Source of the DNA: Clostridia bacterium
GTDB taxonomy: Bacteria; Bacillota; Peptococcia; DRI-13; SV3-B141
DNA length: 59,342 nucleotides
Direction of reading: 5' to 3'
Assembly (NCBI GenBank): GCA_018433015.1
Contig: JAHDSB010000064.1
Coordinates: 1 to 59,342, forward strand
Below are positions 9,183-21,113 of the stretch, piece after piece; within the stretch, counting starts at the first letter, position 1, and each line of letters starts with the position of its first letter. The notes beneath the pieces were generated by a model. That model was given only the letters and a program-made list of their open reading frames with translations, searched no databases and had not been told where the DNA came from. Both the position numbers and the translations under genes were made by a program.

Positions 9183-9918
9183 TCCAGCCTATAGGCCAAT
9201 TTGATCCATCTCCATCGATTATTTTCACATAAGAACCTTCCGAGTCTAATGTTACATGGGTGGGAACCCAATCCCAATCCCAGTTTGGATCTCCATAAGT
9301 ATAATTGTCATCATCTTTTTCCAATTCTAAGACATACAAGAGAGCATGCAAAGCTGTAGGATTCATTTTTAATACGTCATCATCATTAAATGCTGACCCA
9401 AAAACTTCTGTTAAATTAAATTTAGGGATAGTTACATCTGCTAAGTTAATATCTATACCACTGCCATTAGATCCTTTTACTATCACATCTACATCGTTTA
9501 CTTCATTTACAGGATTTACCGTTCTCTCATCCACTATTACTTTGACTGAACAAGAACATACGGTATCATCGTGTATATTACGTGGGGTATTGTTATCACT
9601 TACATATCTTGCTGTAACAGTTGCATCTCCTCTTTCAGCAAGGGTCCATATATCTACAGTTGCTCCGCTTGAAGGTGTAACATAAGCTACATTAGGATTA
9701 GAACTTGACCATCTGATATTCTCAGGATCAGAGATAATTAGCTTTTCCCCATCAAAACCCACTGCTGTAACAGTTTCACTTGATAATTGCGGTTTTATAA
9801 CAACAAAATCAGCAGAATCCTGAAATGTCAGATAAGAATAGTTATCTGCAAATACAGGTACCACCATCAAGGAAAGTGAAAATATTACCAATATACTTCC
9901 CCCTATAATTTTATTCAT
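9085..9918 (-). CDS. Secreted Ig-like surface protein, N-terminal part
   Basis: A signal peptide (MNKIIGGSILVIFSLSLMVVPVFA) is followed by an Ig-like domain (about residues 30-130, with IRWSSSNPNVAYVTPSSG and DATVTARYVSDN). A C-terminal stretch (GWNAEVDGELCHYPPSISP ... GSVYWHYY) resembles DUF4430-type beta domains. It has an AAGGGA ribosome site 8 bases before ATG 9918. The stop at 9085 is probably premature: dropping one base fuses it to the BIG2/RHS ORF. It heads the RHS transcript, behind a candidate promoter at 9999-10027. Likely a wall or cell-surface protein; the exact role is unknown. Confidence 0.75.
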   Translation of the reverse strand: MNKIIGGSILVIFSLSLMVVPVFADNYSYLTFQDSADFVVIKPQLSSETVTAVGFDGEKLIISDPENIRWSSSNPNVAYVTPSSGATVDIWTLAERGDATVTARYVSDNNTPRNIHDDTVCSCSVKVIVDERTVNPVNEVNDVDVIVKGSNGSGIDINLADVTIPKFNLTEVFGSAFNDDDVLKMNPTALHALLYVLELEKDDDNYTYGDPNWDWDWVPTHVTLDSEGSYVKIIDGDGSNWPIGWNAEVDGELCHYPPSISPVSANGSVYWHYYRKL

Positions 9919-9998
9919 AGTTGTTCCCTTCTTTCATATTTTGTAGAATCTTTGTGTTTTTATGAATATTATGCGCAGTAATATTTACATGTATTGTA

Positions 9999-10027
9999 AT
10001 ATTATGCCATTTTAGTATAAATTACAA
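9999..10027 (-). promoter_or_regulatory. Candidate promoter of the Ig-like/RHS operon
   Basis: On the minus strand TTGTAA (10022-10027) and TAATAT (9999-10004) are spaced by 17 bases, about 80 bases before the ATG at 9918. The rest of the gap 9919-10170 is AT-rich with a repeated GCATAATATT motif and no gene that I can support. Confidence 0.4.
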
Positions 10028-10174
10028 AATGTTTCCTTTATTACTTTTAATGTCTATTATTCTTAATTCGAGTGTTATTTTATTTATTTTGTTACTTATT
10101 TGCTCTATTTTCTACTTTACAGTTTTTTATGTTATTTTTATTTTTTGCTCATTTTCAAAACACAAAGAAAAAAG

Positions 10175-10190
10175 CCGAGGCAATACCTCG
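10175..10190 (-). terminator. Terminator of the small coiled-coil gene
   Basis: CGAGG-CAATA-CCTCG hairpin followed on the minus strand by GC and a run of six T. It lies about 40 bases past the stop at 10232. Confidence 0.6.
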
Positions 10191-10231
10191 ACTAGTTTTT
10201 ATTCCTTTATTTATTTCACTATCCCTTTATA

Positions 10232-10465
10232 CTATAAATTGGAAGCAATTTTCTTGAATGTTCCTTCATGCTTGGACAGTTTTACTTGATGCTCATCTAA
10301 TTCTGCTTTACCGGTGTTATTGGAATGTTCTATCGCTCTTGCTACCTGATATATTTCTGTCTGCCGCATTTCCATATTAGTCATTCTGTCTTCAAGCCTA
10401 TCAAACCTACTGTGGAGCATTTTAAACTCTTACAGCACAATGCTTTGAAATTCTTCGTTGTTCAT
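10232..10465 (-). pseudogene. Small coiled-coil protein with an in-frame stop
   Basis: A strong GGAGG site stands about ten bases before ATG 10465, which opens MNNEEFQSIVL, then TAA at codon 12, then EFKMLHSRFDRLEDRM and on for 62 residues in the same frame. The whole resembles a common Firmicute family of about 80 residues (heptad-like LEDRM.NMEMRQ.EIYQVARAIEHSN.TGKAELD) that normally has no stop; a single CAA-to-TAA change would explain it. The ATG at 10420 lies nine bases past the stop, so reinitiation could still make the 62-residue part. Function of the family is unknown. Confidence 0.65.
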
Positions 10466-10537
10466 AATTACTTTTACCTCCGAAACAACATTAACGCTTT
10501 ATTTAACAGAATATTTTATAACATAATATCACAAAAA

Positions 10538-10565
10538 GGGCTTGGATTTTGTCCAAGCCTTTTTT
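10538..10565 (-). terminator. Terminator of the gatCAB operon
   Basis: Perfect 8-bp stem GGCTTGGA / TCCAAGCC with a 5-base loop and T-runs on both strands, 26 bases after the gatB stop. Confidence 0.75.
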
Positions 10566-10590
10566 ACATATTTCTCATTCATTTTTTATG

Positions 10591-12039
10591 TTATTGGTCC
10601 ATTTTTTCCTTTAATAGCTTATTAACCATTCCAGGGTTAGCCTGTCCTCTGGTTTCCTTCATTATCTGACCTACCAAGAACCCTAAGGCCTTATCCTTTC
10701 CATTCTTATAGTCCTCGATGGATTTAGGATTTGCCTCCAAGACCTTTTCTACCAAAGCGGTAAGAGCCCCTTCATCAGAAATCTGAACCAATCCCTTTTC
10801 CTTGATGATCTTCCCAGGTTTTTTCCCGGTATTAAACATTTCTTCGAAAACCTTCTTAGCAATCTTTCCGCTGATTTTCCCTTCCTTCTGATATTTTAAA
10901 AGTTCAGCAAAATCTTCGGCGCTAATCTTATTATCCTTAATCTCCAGCCCGCTGGCATTTAACAAACGTAAAAGCTCACCCATAATCCAGTTAGCTATGG
11001 TTTTCGGTTCATCAAATTTAGCTGCAACCTCATCGAAGTATTCAGCTAACGCTCTACTAGCAGTTATAACGCTGGCATCATAATTAGGTAAGTCCATTTC
11101 CTGTACTAAACGATTCTTTTTAGCATCAGGCAATTCAGGCAAAGATTCTTTAATTTCTTTAACCCAATTGGGGTCAACTACAATAGGCACTAAATCTGGA
11201 TCCGGGAAATATCGATAATCATTGGCTTCCTCTTTACTACGCATGGAAACAGTGATGCCCTTTCCATCATCCCAAGTACGGGTTTCTTGTACTATATGTC
11301 CACCTTCATTTAGGACTTCCTTTTGTCTCTTAATCTCATATTCTAAAGCCTTTTGCAAAGCTTTAAAAGAGTTCATATTTTTTATTTCTGCTTTTGTACC
11401 AAATTCTTCTTGTCCTACTGGTCTAAGAGAAATATTTACATCACAACGCAGAGATCCTTCTTCCATCTTTACATCAGATACATCTATATATTCCAGAATA
11501 GTTTTGAGTTTTTCCACATAAGCCCGTGCTTCTTCTGGAGTACGCATATCAGGTTCTGATACTATTTCAATCAGTGGAACCCCTGTTCTGTTATAGTCCA
11601 CAAGAGAAGAATTGGAAGTAGCAATAGTTTCACCACTATGTAAAAGCTTTCCTGCATCTTCCTCCATATGAGCACGAGTAATACCTATTTTTTTCTTTTC
11701 TCCCTCAAGTTCTATCTCCAAATATCCTTTACCGCAGATAGGCAAATCATATTGGGAAATCTGATATGCTTTAGGCAAATCAGGATAAAAATAGTTCTTC
11801 CGATCAAATTTACTAAATTCAGCTATATCACAATTCAACGCCAGTCCAGTTTTTACCGCAAATTCCAGCACTTTTTTGTTGAATACCGGTAAAGTCCCGG
11901 GTAATCCTAAACATACTGGACAGGTATGAGTATTTACTTCTCCCCCAAATTCAGTAGGGCAGGAACAGAAAATTTTTGTTTTAGTCTTGAGCTCAGCATG
12001 AACCTCTAAGCCAATAACTGCTTCATATTCTCTACTCAC
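10591..12039 (-). CDS. gatB: Asp/Glu-tRNA(Asn/Gln) amidotransferase subunit B
   Basis: 482 residues, the usual GatB length. It opens with the family signature [20 protein letters not shown], has the zinc cysteines CSCP ... CPVCLGLPG, the kinase-like catalytic region ([33 protein letters not shown]), and ends with the YqeY-like tail ([25 protein letters not shown]). GatB activates the misacylated Glu-tRNA(Gln) or Asp-tRNA(Asn) with ATP before ammonia from GatA is added. The start is GTG, overlapping the gatA stop as GTGA, which indicates translational coupling. Its presence suggests the cell makes Gln-tRNA, and perhaps Asn-tRNA, by the indirect route. Confidence 0.97.
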   Translation of the reverse strand: MSREYEAVIGLEVHAELKTKTKIFCSCPTEFGGEVNTHTCPVCLGLPGTLPVFNKKVLEFAVKTGLALNCDIAEFSKFDRKNYFYPDLPKAYQISQYDLPICGKGYLEIELEGEKKKIGITRAHMEEDAGKLLHSGETIATSNSSLVDYNRTGVPLIEIVSEPDMRTPEEARAYVEKLKTILEYIDVSDVKMEEGSLRCDVNISLRPVGQEEFGTKAEIKNMNSFKALQKALEYEIKRQKEVLNEGGHIVQETRTWDDGKGITVSMRSKEEANDYRYFPDPDLVPIVVDPNWVKEIKESLPELPDAKKNRLVQEMDLPNYDASVITASRALAEYFDEVAAKFDEPKTIANWIMGELLRLLNASGLEIKDNKISAEDFAELLKYQKEGKISGKIAKKVFEEMFNTGKKPGKIIKEKGLVQISDEGALTALVEKVLEANPKSIEDYKNGKDKALGFLVGQIMKETRGQANPGMVNKLLKEKMDQ

Positions 12040-13505
12040 CCTTGCATCACCCCTTTCAAGTCTGGTTGGGGTCTAGTCAAATCAGTATTTTGCTCCAAAG
12101 TATAGCCAACCCGCAGCAAAGTCCCTTCATCAAAAACTTTACCTATCAGCTGTAATCCTACAGGACGACCTTTTATACACCCAAAAGGCATGGACAAAGC
12201 AGGTATTCCTGCTAGATTTACAGGTATGGTGCAAACATCCGTCAAATACATAGCTAAGGGATCAGATTTTTCCCCAAAGTCGAAGGCTGTCGTAGGAGCA
12301 GTAGGGGTAAGTAAACAATCATATTTCTCAAAAATCTTATCGAAATCTTGTTTAATTAAAGTTCGTGCTTTCAAAGCCTTTAGGTAATACGCATCATAAT
12401 AGCCGGAGCTCAAAGCATATGTTCCCAGCATAATGCGACGCTTTACTTCTTCCCCAAAGCCCTGGCTGCGAGTCTTATTGAACATATCCACCACATCTTC
12501 GGCTTCAACCCTCAAGCCGTAGCGTACACCATCGTAACGAGCCAGATTGGAACTTGCTTCCGCAGTAGCAATTATGTAATAAGCAGATAAAGCATACTTC
12601 ATATGAGGCAAAGAAACTTCCTCACATATAGCTCCCAACTCTTCCAGTTTTTCTACTGCCTGCTTGTGATATTGAGCAACCTCGGGGTCTGTCCCTTCAC
12701 CCACAAATTCCTTGGGTATCCCGATTTTTAGTCCTTTAACATCATTAGTTAAGAAGCTTGTAAAATCAGGAGCCTCTACAGGAGCAGAAGTTGAATCTTT
12801 CTCATCATGACCAGTAATGGCATTTAATACTAAAGCACAATCTGTCATATCCTTAGTAAATGGTCCTATTTGATCAAGAGATGATGCAAAAGCAACTAGA
12901 CCATAACGTGATACAGAACCATATGTAGGTTTCAATCCAACAACTCCGCAGAAAGCAGCAGGCTGGCGAATAGAACCACCCGTATCGGACCCCAAGGCAT
13001 AAACAGCCTCCTCAGCTGCTACAGCAGCAGCCGACCCACCGCTGGAACCTCCTGGTACAGCCTTAAAATCATGGGGATTTTTCGTAGGATGGAAACCGGA
13101 ATTTTCTGTAGAAGATCCCATAGCAAACTCATCCATATTACATTTTCCTAACAAGACAGCACCCTTGCCATACAATTTTTCGGCAACTGTAGCGTTATAG
13201 GGAGGGACAAAATTATACAATATCTTAGAAGCACATGTGGTTTTAACGCCTTCCGTACACATATTGTCTTTTAGTGCCATGGGTATACCCGCTAATGGTC
13301 CTAACTTCTCTCCCTGTTGTCTTTTCTTATCGATTTCTCTAGCTCTTTCCAAAGCCAAATCCTTTGTTACAGTTAAATATGCCTGGATCTTATCTTCCAC
13401 GGCACTTATGCGCCCCAAATACTCTTGCGTTAACTCTTCACTGCTAATTTCTTTATTTTGCAAAAGATCACTTAGTTCATGGGCTGTTAAATTTGTTAAT
13501 TTCAA
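12036..13505 (-). CDS. gatA: Asp/Glu-tRNA(Asn/Gln) amidotransferase subunit A
   Basis: The amidase that frees ammonia from glutamine for GatB. The amidase-signature triad is visible: Lys in ALKDN, and the Ser pair in the Gly/Ser-rich segment [17 protein letters not shown] ... [13 protein letters not shown] place the start at TTG 13505 ([15 protein letters not shown]), preceded by GAGGGA; this gives 489 residues, the family norm. The open frame runs back to ATG 13640, but that extension overlaps gatC in another frame and is unlike GatA. It forms an operon with gatC upstream and gatB downstream. Confidence 0.96.
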   Translation of the reverse strand: MKLTNLTAHELSDLLQNKEISSEELTQEYLGRISAVEDKIQAYLTVTKDLALERAREIDKKRQQGEKLGPLAGIPMALKDNMCTEGVKTTCASKILYNFVPPYNATVAEKLYGKGAVLLGKCNMDEFAMGSSTENSGFHPTKNPHDFKAVPGGSSGGSAAAVAAEEAVYALGSDTGGSIRQPAAFCGVVGLKPTYGSVSRYGLVAFASSLDQIGPFTKDMTDCALVLNAITGHDEKDSTSAPVEAPDFTSFLTNDVKGLKIGIPKEFVGEGTDPEVAQYHKQAVEKLEELGAICEEVSLPHMKYALSAYYIIATAEASSNLARYDGVRYGLRVEAEDVVDMFNKTRSQGFGEEVKRRIMLGTYALSSGYYDAYYLKALKARTLIKQDFDKIFEKYDCLLTPTAPTTAFDFGEKSDPLAMYLTDVCTIPVNLAGIPALSMPFGCIKGRPVGLQLIGKVFDEGTLLRVGYTLEQNTDLTRPQPDLKGVMQG

Positions 13506-13533
13506 GGCATATCCCTCTTCCCTTAAAACTTTT

Positions 13534-13818
13534 TTACATAATCTTTGGTACTTTAAAACATCCATTCTCTGCTTCAGGAGCATTAGCCAATGTTTTTTCC
13601 TTAGGTAGACACTCTTTGAGCTTGTCCTCACGGAAAACATTTTTCAACGGCAAGACATGGGCTGTAGGCTCTACCTCGGATGTATCAATCTTATTTAATA
13701 ATTCCATATAATCAAGGATATCATTTAAAGATTTGGTATACTTGGTTTTATCCTCTTCCGACAGTTCCAAACGACTAAGTAAAGCTACATGTTCCACATC
13801 TTTGACTGAGATTTTCAT
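13534..13818 (-). CDS. gatC: Asp/Glu-tRNA(Asn/Gln) amidotransferase subunit C
   Basis: 94 residues, normal for GatC. The N-terminal helix [22 protein letters not shown] and the belt sequence [17 protein letters not shown] are typical; GatC wraps around GatA and ties it to GatB. It is the first gene of gatC-gatA-gatB, with 28 bases to gatA and a candidate promoter at 13880-13909. The ribosome site AAGGGATGGTG lies close before ATG 13818. Confidence 0.95.
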   Translation of the reverse strand: MKISVKDVEHVALLSRLELSEEDKTKYTKSLNDILDYMELLNKIDTSEVEPTAHVLPLKNVFREDKLKECLPKEKTLANAPEAENGCFKVPKIM

Positions 13819-13879
13819 CTTCTCACCATCCCTTTTATTGACACTTATCTAACTACGCAATATTAATACCATATCTTGC

Positions 13880-13909
13880 ATTATATCAAACCTAGCTAAA
13901 TCCTTACAA
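13880..13909 (-). promoter_or_regulatory. Candidate promoter of gatCAB
   Basis: On the minus strand TTGTAA (13904-13909), an 18-base spacer and a consensus TATAAT (13880-13885). It lies in the 108-base gap between ligA and gatC, so gatCAB can be transcribed separately from pcrA-ligA. Confidence 0.5.
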
Positions 13910-13926
13910 CTCTCTTGGGTTTATAA

Positions 13927-16005
<2,079 letters not shown>

Positions 16006-18339
16006 TTATAACTTACGAAGGGGGGCGTATTGTGCTAATAGAGTTTTCACTCCCTGTGAGGGAAAAGCAATCTTCAACTCAGTATCATTATCTTTGCGGT
16101 CTATACCTACTATAACACCTTGGCCCCACTTTTTATGCTCTACCTTATCTCCCAGCACATAAGCAGCATTGCCATTTTCCTGGACACCTGAAGCATCGTC
16201 CGCCTTTGTGGTGGGAAATAAACCCTCTCTCTTATATTCTTCCCATAAATGGGGCGGTATCTCTTCTAAAAAGCGAGAAGGTGGATTATAGCTGGTTCTC
16301 CCATATAAGCTACGCTCTCGGGCATAAAGTAAATATAACCTTTCTTTAGCTCTGGTTATAGCTACATAACAAAGTCTGCGTTCCTCCTCCATTTCTCGGG
16401 AATCCAACAAAGAACGGGAATGAGGAAATATTCCTTCTTCCATCCCTATTAAGAATACAGTAGGGAACTCCAAACCTTTAGCCATGTGAATAGTCATGAT
16501 GACGACAGCCTGGGTCTCATCTTCATAACTATCTAAATCTGTAACCAACGATACTTGATTTAAGAAATCACCTAATGACAATTCTTCTGTATTTTGGTCA
16601 AATTCTTGAGTTTTAGTTAAAAATTCTTTTAAATTATCCATTCTGCTTCTAGCTTCTACCGAATTTTCTTCCACCAATTCTTGCCAGTAACCCGTATCCT
16701 GCAAGATTTTTTCCGTTAATTCCGTTACTGAGAGGGAGTTAACACTGTCATAAAAGCTATCCATTAATTTTTTAAAGGAATTTACAGCCTTTTTAATTTT
16801 AGGTCCTAACTGCAAATTATCAAGCCCTTTTAAAGCATCATAGATAGGAATATTATTTATTTGACTGTATTCTTCAATCTTTTGAAAAGATGTGGCTCCG
16901 ATCCCGCGGCGCGGTACATTTATTATACGTCTTAAACTAATACTGTCGCTAGGATTCACCAAGATTTTAAGGTAAGCCAAAATATCTTTAATTTCTTTAC
17001 GTTCATAGAATTTCAAGCCCCCCACAATCCTGTATGGTATACCTGCTCTAATTAAACCTTCCTCCACACTTCTTGTTTGAGCATTCGTTCTAACTAAAAC
17101 AGCAAAATCCTGATAATTACGCTCTTTTACAAACTCATTTATTCTCTCACATATAAAGCTGGCCTCATCCCGCTGGTTTATGGCTTGATATTGCACCACC
17201 AGTTCTCCTTGAGGGTTCTTGGTCCATAGCTTTTTCTTTTTACGACCCACATTATGGAGAATTACCTCATTGGCGGCATCAAGGATACACTGGCTGGAGC
17301 GATAGTTTTGTTCCAACTTGATAACTTTCGCACGGGGATAATCCCGCTCGAAATCCAGGATATTACGAATATCAGCCTGACGAAAACCATAGATAGATTG
17401 ATCATCATCACCAACTACACAGAGATTTTGGTGAATTTTAGCCAACATATTTACAAAAACATATTGGGCGTGGTTTGTATCTTGATATTCATCAACCATT
17501 ATATAACGAAAACGTTCCTGATATTTTTTTAGTATTTCAGGGTTTTCTTCGAAAATACGGACAGTCAACATAATTAAATCATCAAAATCCAGAGCGTTAT
17601 TTTCTTGTAAGCGCTTTTGATATACCTGATACGCTTGTACACCAATCTCTTCTAAATAATCTGCCGGTACTACTTTATGGGGCCTTTTTAAATCGCTCTT
17701 AAAACGACTAATAACATTAATAAGCATTTTAGGGGGAAATTTCTTTTCATCCAGATTAAGTTCTTTAGTTACTCCTTTCATAACCTGTAACTGATCTTGG
17801 GTATCATAAATAGTAAAGTCACTATTATATCCTAAACTGCTTATCTCTCTAAAAAGTATGCGTAAACAAGCGGCATGAAAAGTCATTACCCACATATCTT
17901 TACTGCTGGTTCCCAACAAAGCCGCTAAACGACTTTTCATTTCCTCAGCAGCTTTATTTGTAAAAGTAATGGCTAGTAACGAATAAGGGCTTATTCCCTC
18001 CACATTAATCAAACTAACGATTCTCGGATGCAGCTGTTCTATTTTCTTTTGTGTCCCATGCTCTTCTAGCCACTTGGCCATTAATGCCAAATCTTCTTCG
18101 GTAAGATCCTCCGGTGGCAAGGCTTGAGGGTTATACTTAGGTCCAAAAAGGTATAGATGTAAAATTCGATGAACCATAGCTGTAGTTTTACCTGAACCTG
18201 CCCCAGCCAAACAAAGAACCGGTCCTTCTCCTGTTTCTACTGCCTTAAGCTGCTCAGGATTTAGCCCAGCAAAAAGGCGATTTCTCATAGCATCTCTTAA
18301 ATTCCAATAACTTTGCCTTAATTCATTATTTATAGACAC
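16006..18339 (-). CDS. pcrA: UvrD/PcrA-type 3'-5' DNA helicase
   Basis: 777 residues of helicase superfamily 1A. Q motif region GLNPEQLKAVE, Walker A GAGSGKT (46-52), motif Ia ITFTNKAAEEM, motif II VDEYQDTN, motif III DDDQSIYGFRQAD, motif IV QNYRS, motif V TIHMAKGLEFPTVFL and motif VI YVAITRAKERLYL. The C-terminal KVEHKKWGQGVIV ... Tudor-like RNA-polymerase-binding element is present. Compared with standard PcrA there is an extra stretch of about 45-50 residues between Walker A and motif Ia (about 64-115). GTG start with a GAGGAGG site. Roles in repair, rolling-circle replication and removing RecA or polymerase. Confidence 0.96.
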   Translation of the reverse strand: MSINNELRQSYWNLRDAMRNRLFAGLNPEQLKAVETGEGPVLCLAGAGSGKTTAMVHRILHLYLFGPKYNPQALPPEDLTEEDLALMAKWLEEHGTQKKIEQLHPRIVSLINVEGISPYSLLAITFTNKAAEEMKSRLAALLGTSSKDMWVMTFHAACLRILFREISSLGYNSDFTIYDTQDQLQVMKGVTKELNLDEKKFPPKMLINVISRFKSDLKRPHKVVPADYLEEIGVQAYQVYQKRLQENNALDFDDLIMLTVRIFEENPEILKKYQERFRYIMVDEYQDTNHAQYVFVNMLAKIHQNLCVVGDDDQSIYGFRQADIRNILDFERDYPRAKVIKLEQNYRSSQCILDAANEVILHNVGRKKKKLWTKNPQGELVVQYQAINQRDEASFICERINEFVKERNYQDFAVLVRTNAQTRSVEEGLIRAGIPYRIVGGLKFYERKEIKDILAYLKILVNPSDSISLRRIINVPRRGIGATSFQKIEEYSQINNIPIYDALKGLDNLQLGPKIKKAVNSFKKLMDSFYDSVNSLSVTELTEKILQDTGYWQELVEENSVEARSRMDNLKEFLTKTQEFDQNTEELSLGDFLNQVSLVTDLDSYEDETQAVVIMTIHMAKGLEFPTVFLIGMEEGIFPHSRSLLDSREMEEERRLCYVAITRAKERLYLLYARERSLYGRTSYNPPSRFLEEIPPHLWEEYKREGLFPTTKADDASGVQENGNAAYVLGDKVEHKKWGQGVIVGIDRKDNDTELKIAFPSQGVKTLLAQYAPLRKL

Positions 18340-18484
18340 GAGTTGTCCTCCTCAACCCAAAATTATGTGCAATTATACATTGTCTATTGTATCATGACTT
18401 TTGCACTAACTCGACCCATGTTATACAAAAACAATATCTTGGTACTTAATTCTAAAAAATATTATTTTTTTAATGTATAAAGAT

Positions 18485-18568
18485 GTCACGTTAAGGAGAT
18501 ACTTTAAACTGAACAACTCCTCTTATCTCCTCCACTCTATGGTTCAGGGTAGTGCCCTGGGCCTTTTT
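18485..18568 (+). ncRNA. Candidate small structured RNA with its own terminator
   Basis: In a gap between two minus-strand genes, the plus strand carries a hairpin GGAGATA/TATCTCC (18495-18501 with 18524-18530) followed by a terminator: GGTTCAGGG pairs with CCCTGGGCC (18541-18563) and runs into eight T. Two of the nine terminator pairs are G-U on the plus strand only, so the stem is directional and belongs to a plus-strand RNA. No plus-strand gene lies upstream and I find no good promoter, so the RNA is a candidate only. The rest of 18340-18480 is AT-rich and holds the pcrA leader. Confidence 0.35.
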
Positions 18569-18585
18569 TTTGTTTAAAAATACAA

Positions 18586-18623
18586 AAAAAGAACCTCTCT
18601 AATATATTACTAATAAAGAGAGG
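18586..18623 (-). terminator. Terminator of the 99-residue gene
   Basis: CCTCTCT / AGAGAGG stem around a 16-base loop, followed on the minus strand by TTC and seven T, just after the stop at 18642. Confidence 0.65.
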
Positions 18624-18641
18624 ACTTCATTATTAAACCCT

Positions 18642-18941
18642 TCACTTCTTAAAGAAAAGCATGTCTCGCCCTGTTTTCTTTTTACCTAAACCATCCACAT
18701 CTATATCCCGGATATTTTTTAAATCCTTACGTGGATAAATACCTAGAAAATCTTCCCCCATTTCAAAACGATCCTGACGGGTTTTTAGGTAATGCTCTTT
18801 TATCAATTCATTACTAAATTCCTCTCGGGTAAGACCACTCTTTAACTGGGCTTCACGTAGATCATCAAAGACTTTTCCTGCCACAGCTTCACTGGGAGTA
18901 AGATCATGTTCCTTCTCATCACGTCCATTTTTATGTGGCAT
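18642..18941 (-). CDS. Hypothetical hydrophilic protein
   Basis: 99 residues, highly charged, with no membrane segment or signal. It begins MPHKNGRDEKEHDLTPSEAV behind a textbook AGAAGGAGGTG site, so translation is well supported. I do not recognise a family. It stands alone between the his operon and pcrA with its own terminator. The length and charge would fit a small cytosolic or spore-associated protein, but nothing in the sequence settles this. Confidence 0.75.
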   Translation of the reverse strand: MPHKNGRDEKEHDLTPSEAVAGKVFDDLREAQLKSGLTREEFSNELIKEHYLKTRQDRFEMGEDFLGIYPRKDLKNIRDIDVDGLGKKKTGRDMLFFKK

Positions 18942-18991
18942 AAAAACACCTCCTTCTCTCTAGTATGAGGAGCTTAGGAGGCTTTTTATAC

Positions 18992-19633
18992 CTAGTTGTC
19001 TTTATGCCTTTTAGCTAATTCTTCCCAGATCTCTTGTAAGTCTATGTTATGTTCAGCTAACATTACCAATAAATGATATAACAAATCAGCTGTTTCATAA
19101 ACTATTTCCTCTTTTTTCCCACCCTTGGAGGCTATAACTACTTCTGTGGCCTCTTCTCCTACTTTTTTTAATATTTTATCTATCCCACTTTTAAATAGAT
19201 ATGTTGTATAAGAATTAGGGGGCATTTGCTTTTTACGTTCCTTAACAAGAGTTTCCAGCCACGATAAAGCCGCCCATTCCGGCTTCAAGTTATCATCTTT
19301 TTCTTGCAAAGCTCTGTAAAAGCAGGAAAAATTCCCGGTATGGCAAGCTTCACCCGTCTGCCACACCTGAACCAACAAGGTATCAGCATCGCAATCATAG
19401 TAAATACCTGCAACTTTCTGGATATGTCCCGAGGTTTCACCTTTAGCCCAGAGAGTCTGACGACTGCGACTGTAAAACCAGGTTCTACCATCAGTCAAAG
19501 TTTTCTCTAAGGCCTCTTTGTTCATATAGGCCATCATTAAAACAGTACCGCTTTTAATATCTTGAACTACTGCCGGTATCAAACCTTTTTCATCAAAATT
19601 CAAATTATCAATTACTTCCGGAGTAACATTCAT
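18992..19633 (-). CDS. hisIE: Bifunctional phosphoribosyl-AMP cyclohydrolase / -ATP pyrophosphatase
   Basis: 213 residues with two fused domains. HisI (about 1-115) shows the metal site DCDADTLLV and [10 protein letters not shown]; it opens the adenine ring of PR-AMP. HisE (about 120-213) shows [13 protein letters not shown] and [13 protein letters not shown]; it removes pyrophosphate from PR-ATP. These are steps 2 and 3 of histidine synthesis. It is the last gene of the operon and overlaps hisF by four bases. Confidence 0.97.
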   Translation of the reverse strand: MNVTPEVIDNLNFDEKGLIPAVVQDIKSGTVLMMAYMNKEALEKTLTDGRTWFYSRSRQTLWAKGETSGHIQKVAGIYYDCDADTLLVQVWQTGEACHTGNFSCFYRALQEKDDNLKPEWAALSWLETLVKERKKQMPPNSYTTYLFKSGIDKILKKVGEEATEVVIASKGGKKEEIVYETADLLYHLLVMLAEHNIDLQEIWEELAKRHKDN

Positions 19634-20385
19634 TGGCGAACCACAACTCCCTTTTCCTGTAGATACTTTTTGACTTCCTTAATTGTAAGCTGCCCAAAGT
19701 GAAAGACGGAAGCAGCTAACAAACCATCGGCTTTGCCTTTAACCGCACCTTCATAAAAGTGTTCTATATGACCTACCCCACCTGAAGCGATAACGGGTAT
19801 ATTTACAGCACTGCTGACAGCATTAGTTAACTCCAGGTCATATCCTTCTTTAGTTCCATCTCTATCCATACTGGTCAGCAGAAGCTCTCCCGCTCCTAAT
19901 GTTTCAACTTTTTTTACCCAATCAATTACATCAATACCTGTGGGAGTACGTCCTCCATGAGTATATACTTCCCATCCCTTTTCAACACGGCGGGCATCAA
20001 CAGCTACAACTATACATTGATTGCCAAAATGCTTGGCACCTTCCCGGATTAGCTCGGGGTTTTTTACTGCCGAGGTATTGATAGCAATCTTATCAGCACC
20101 TGCTTTTAAAATCTTTTGCATTTCAGAAACAGATTTAATTCCACCACCTACGGTAAAAGGAATAAATACCTGTTCTGCTACTCGTTTTACAACATTAACC
20201 ATAGTATCTCTAGCCTCACTGGAGGCAGTAATATCTAAGAATACTAATTCATCAGCGCCACTTTTATCATAAAAGGCTGCTAATTCCACAGGGTCACCTG
20301 CATCTTTCAGATCCAGAAATTTTGTTCCTTTGACAACTCTACCTTTTTCCACATCTAAACAGGGAATAATCCTTTTAGCCAGCAT
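19630..20385 (-). CDS. hisF: Imidazole glycerol phosphate synthase, cyclase subunit
   Basis: 251-residue (beta/alpha)8 barrel. The catalytic Asp in [12 protein letters not shown] and the second in VAVDARRV are present, as are the phosphate-binding loops VGGGIKS and ASGGVGH. It joins PRFAR with ammonia supplied by HisH to give IGP and AICAR. Two bases separate it from hisA, of which it is an ancient paralogue. Confidence 0.98.
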   Translation of the reverse strand: MLAKRIIPCLDVEKGRVVKGTKFLDLKDAGDPVELAAFYDKSGADELVFLDITASSEARDTMVNVVKRVAEQVFIPFTVGGGIKSVSEMQKILKAGADKIAINTSAVKNPELIREGAKHFGNQCIVVAVDARRVEKGWEVYTHGGRTPTGIDVIDWVKKVETLGAGELLLTSMDRDGTKEGYDLELTNAVSSAVNIPVIASGGVGHIEHFYEGAVKGKADGLLAASVFHFGQLTIKEVKKYLQEKGVVVRQ

Positions 20386-20387
20386 AA

Positions 20388-21113
20388 CTATTCCTCCATG
20401 AATTCCAGGGCTTCCTGCAGATTAATAGACCCTGAATATAGAGCTTTTCCCATAATAATACCTTCTATTCCGCACTCCTCTATAGCTTTAAGATTGCGCA
20501 AATCATCATAATTAGATACTCCCCCTGAAGCAATCACCTTTAGCCCGCTAACTTGGGCTACGCTTTTGGTAGCTTCCACATTAGGACCTCGTAGAGTACC
20601 ATCTCTTCTAGTATCAGTAAAGACAATACGTTTAACTCCTAAGGATGCGATCTCTTGCGCTAAATCTTCTACCCTTGTCTCCACTGTAGTTTCCCAACCT
20701 TCAATGGCAACTAGTCCATCTTTTCCATCTATTCCAACCATAATTTTTTCTCCGAATTTTTGCACACATTCTTTTACCAATTTAGGAGATAGGATAGCAG
20801 CTGTCCCTAAGATGACCTTGTCCACTCCAATATTAATTAATTTTTCCACAGTTTCCAGGCTGCGAATACCCCCTCCTAATTGAATAGGAATTTTAACAGC
20901 CTCTACCATTTCTTTAATTACATCTAAATTTTGAGGTTCTCCCGTGAATGCACCATCCAAATCCACTACATGAAGACAAGGAGCCCCTAACTCTTCCCAA
21001 CGCAATGCCATTTCCACCGGTTCATCTGAATATACTGTTTCAGTGCCAGGTTCCCCTTGAACCAGGCGGACGCATCTACCATCTCTTAGATCTATCGCCG
21101 GTATTATTAACAT
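20388..21113 (-). CDS. hisA: ProFAR isomerase
   Basis: 241-residue (beta/alpha)8 barrel that opens [20 protein letters not shown]. The catalytic Asp8 and the second acid in [12 protein letters not shown] are visible, with phosphate loops LGGGIRS and ASGGVSN. It catalyses the Amadori rearrangement of ProFAR to PRFAR. The start overlaps the hisH end by seven bases. Confidence 0.98.
   Translation of the reverse strand: MLIIPAIDLRDGRCVRLVQGEPGTETVYSDEPVEMALRWEELGAPCLHVVDLDGAFTGEPQNLDVIKEMVEAVKIPIQLGGGIRSLETVEKLINIGVDKVILGTAAILSPKLVKECVQKFGEKIMVGIDGKDGLVAIEGWETTVETRVEDLAQEIASLGVKRIVFTDTRRDGTLRGPNVEATKSVAQVSGLKVIASGGVSNYDDLRNLKAIEECGIEGIIMGKALYSGSINLQEALEFMEE

Noticed and set aside
10029-10289. 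Two plus-strand open frames with long hydrophobic runs
   Set aside because: They follow from T-rich DNA upstream of the RHS operon, have no ribosome site and overlap the coiled-coil gene and its terminator.
12036-13640. Longer GatA starting at 13640
   Set aside because: The extra 45 residues are out-of-frame gatC sequence; TTG 13505 has a ribosome site and gives the family length.
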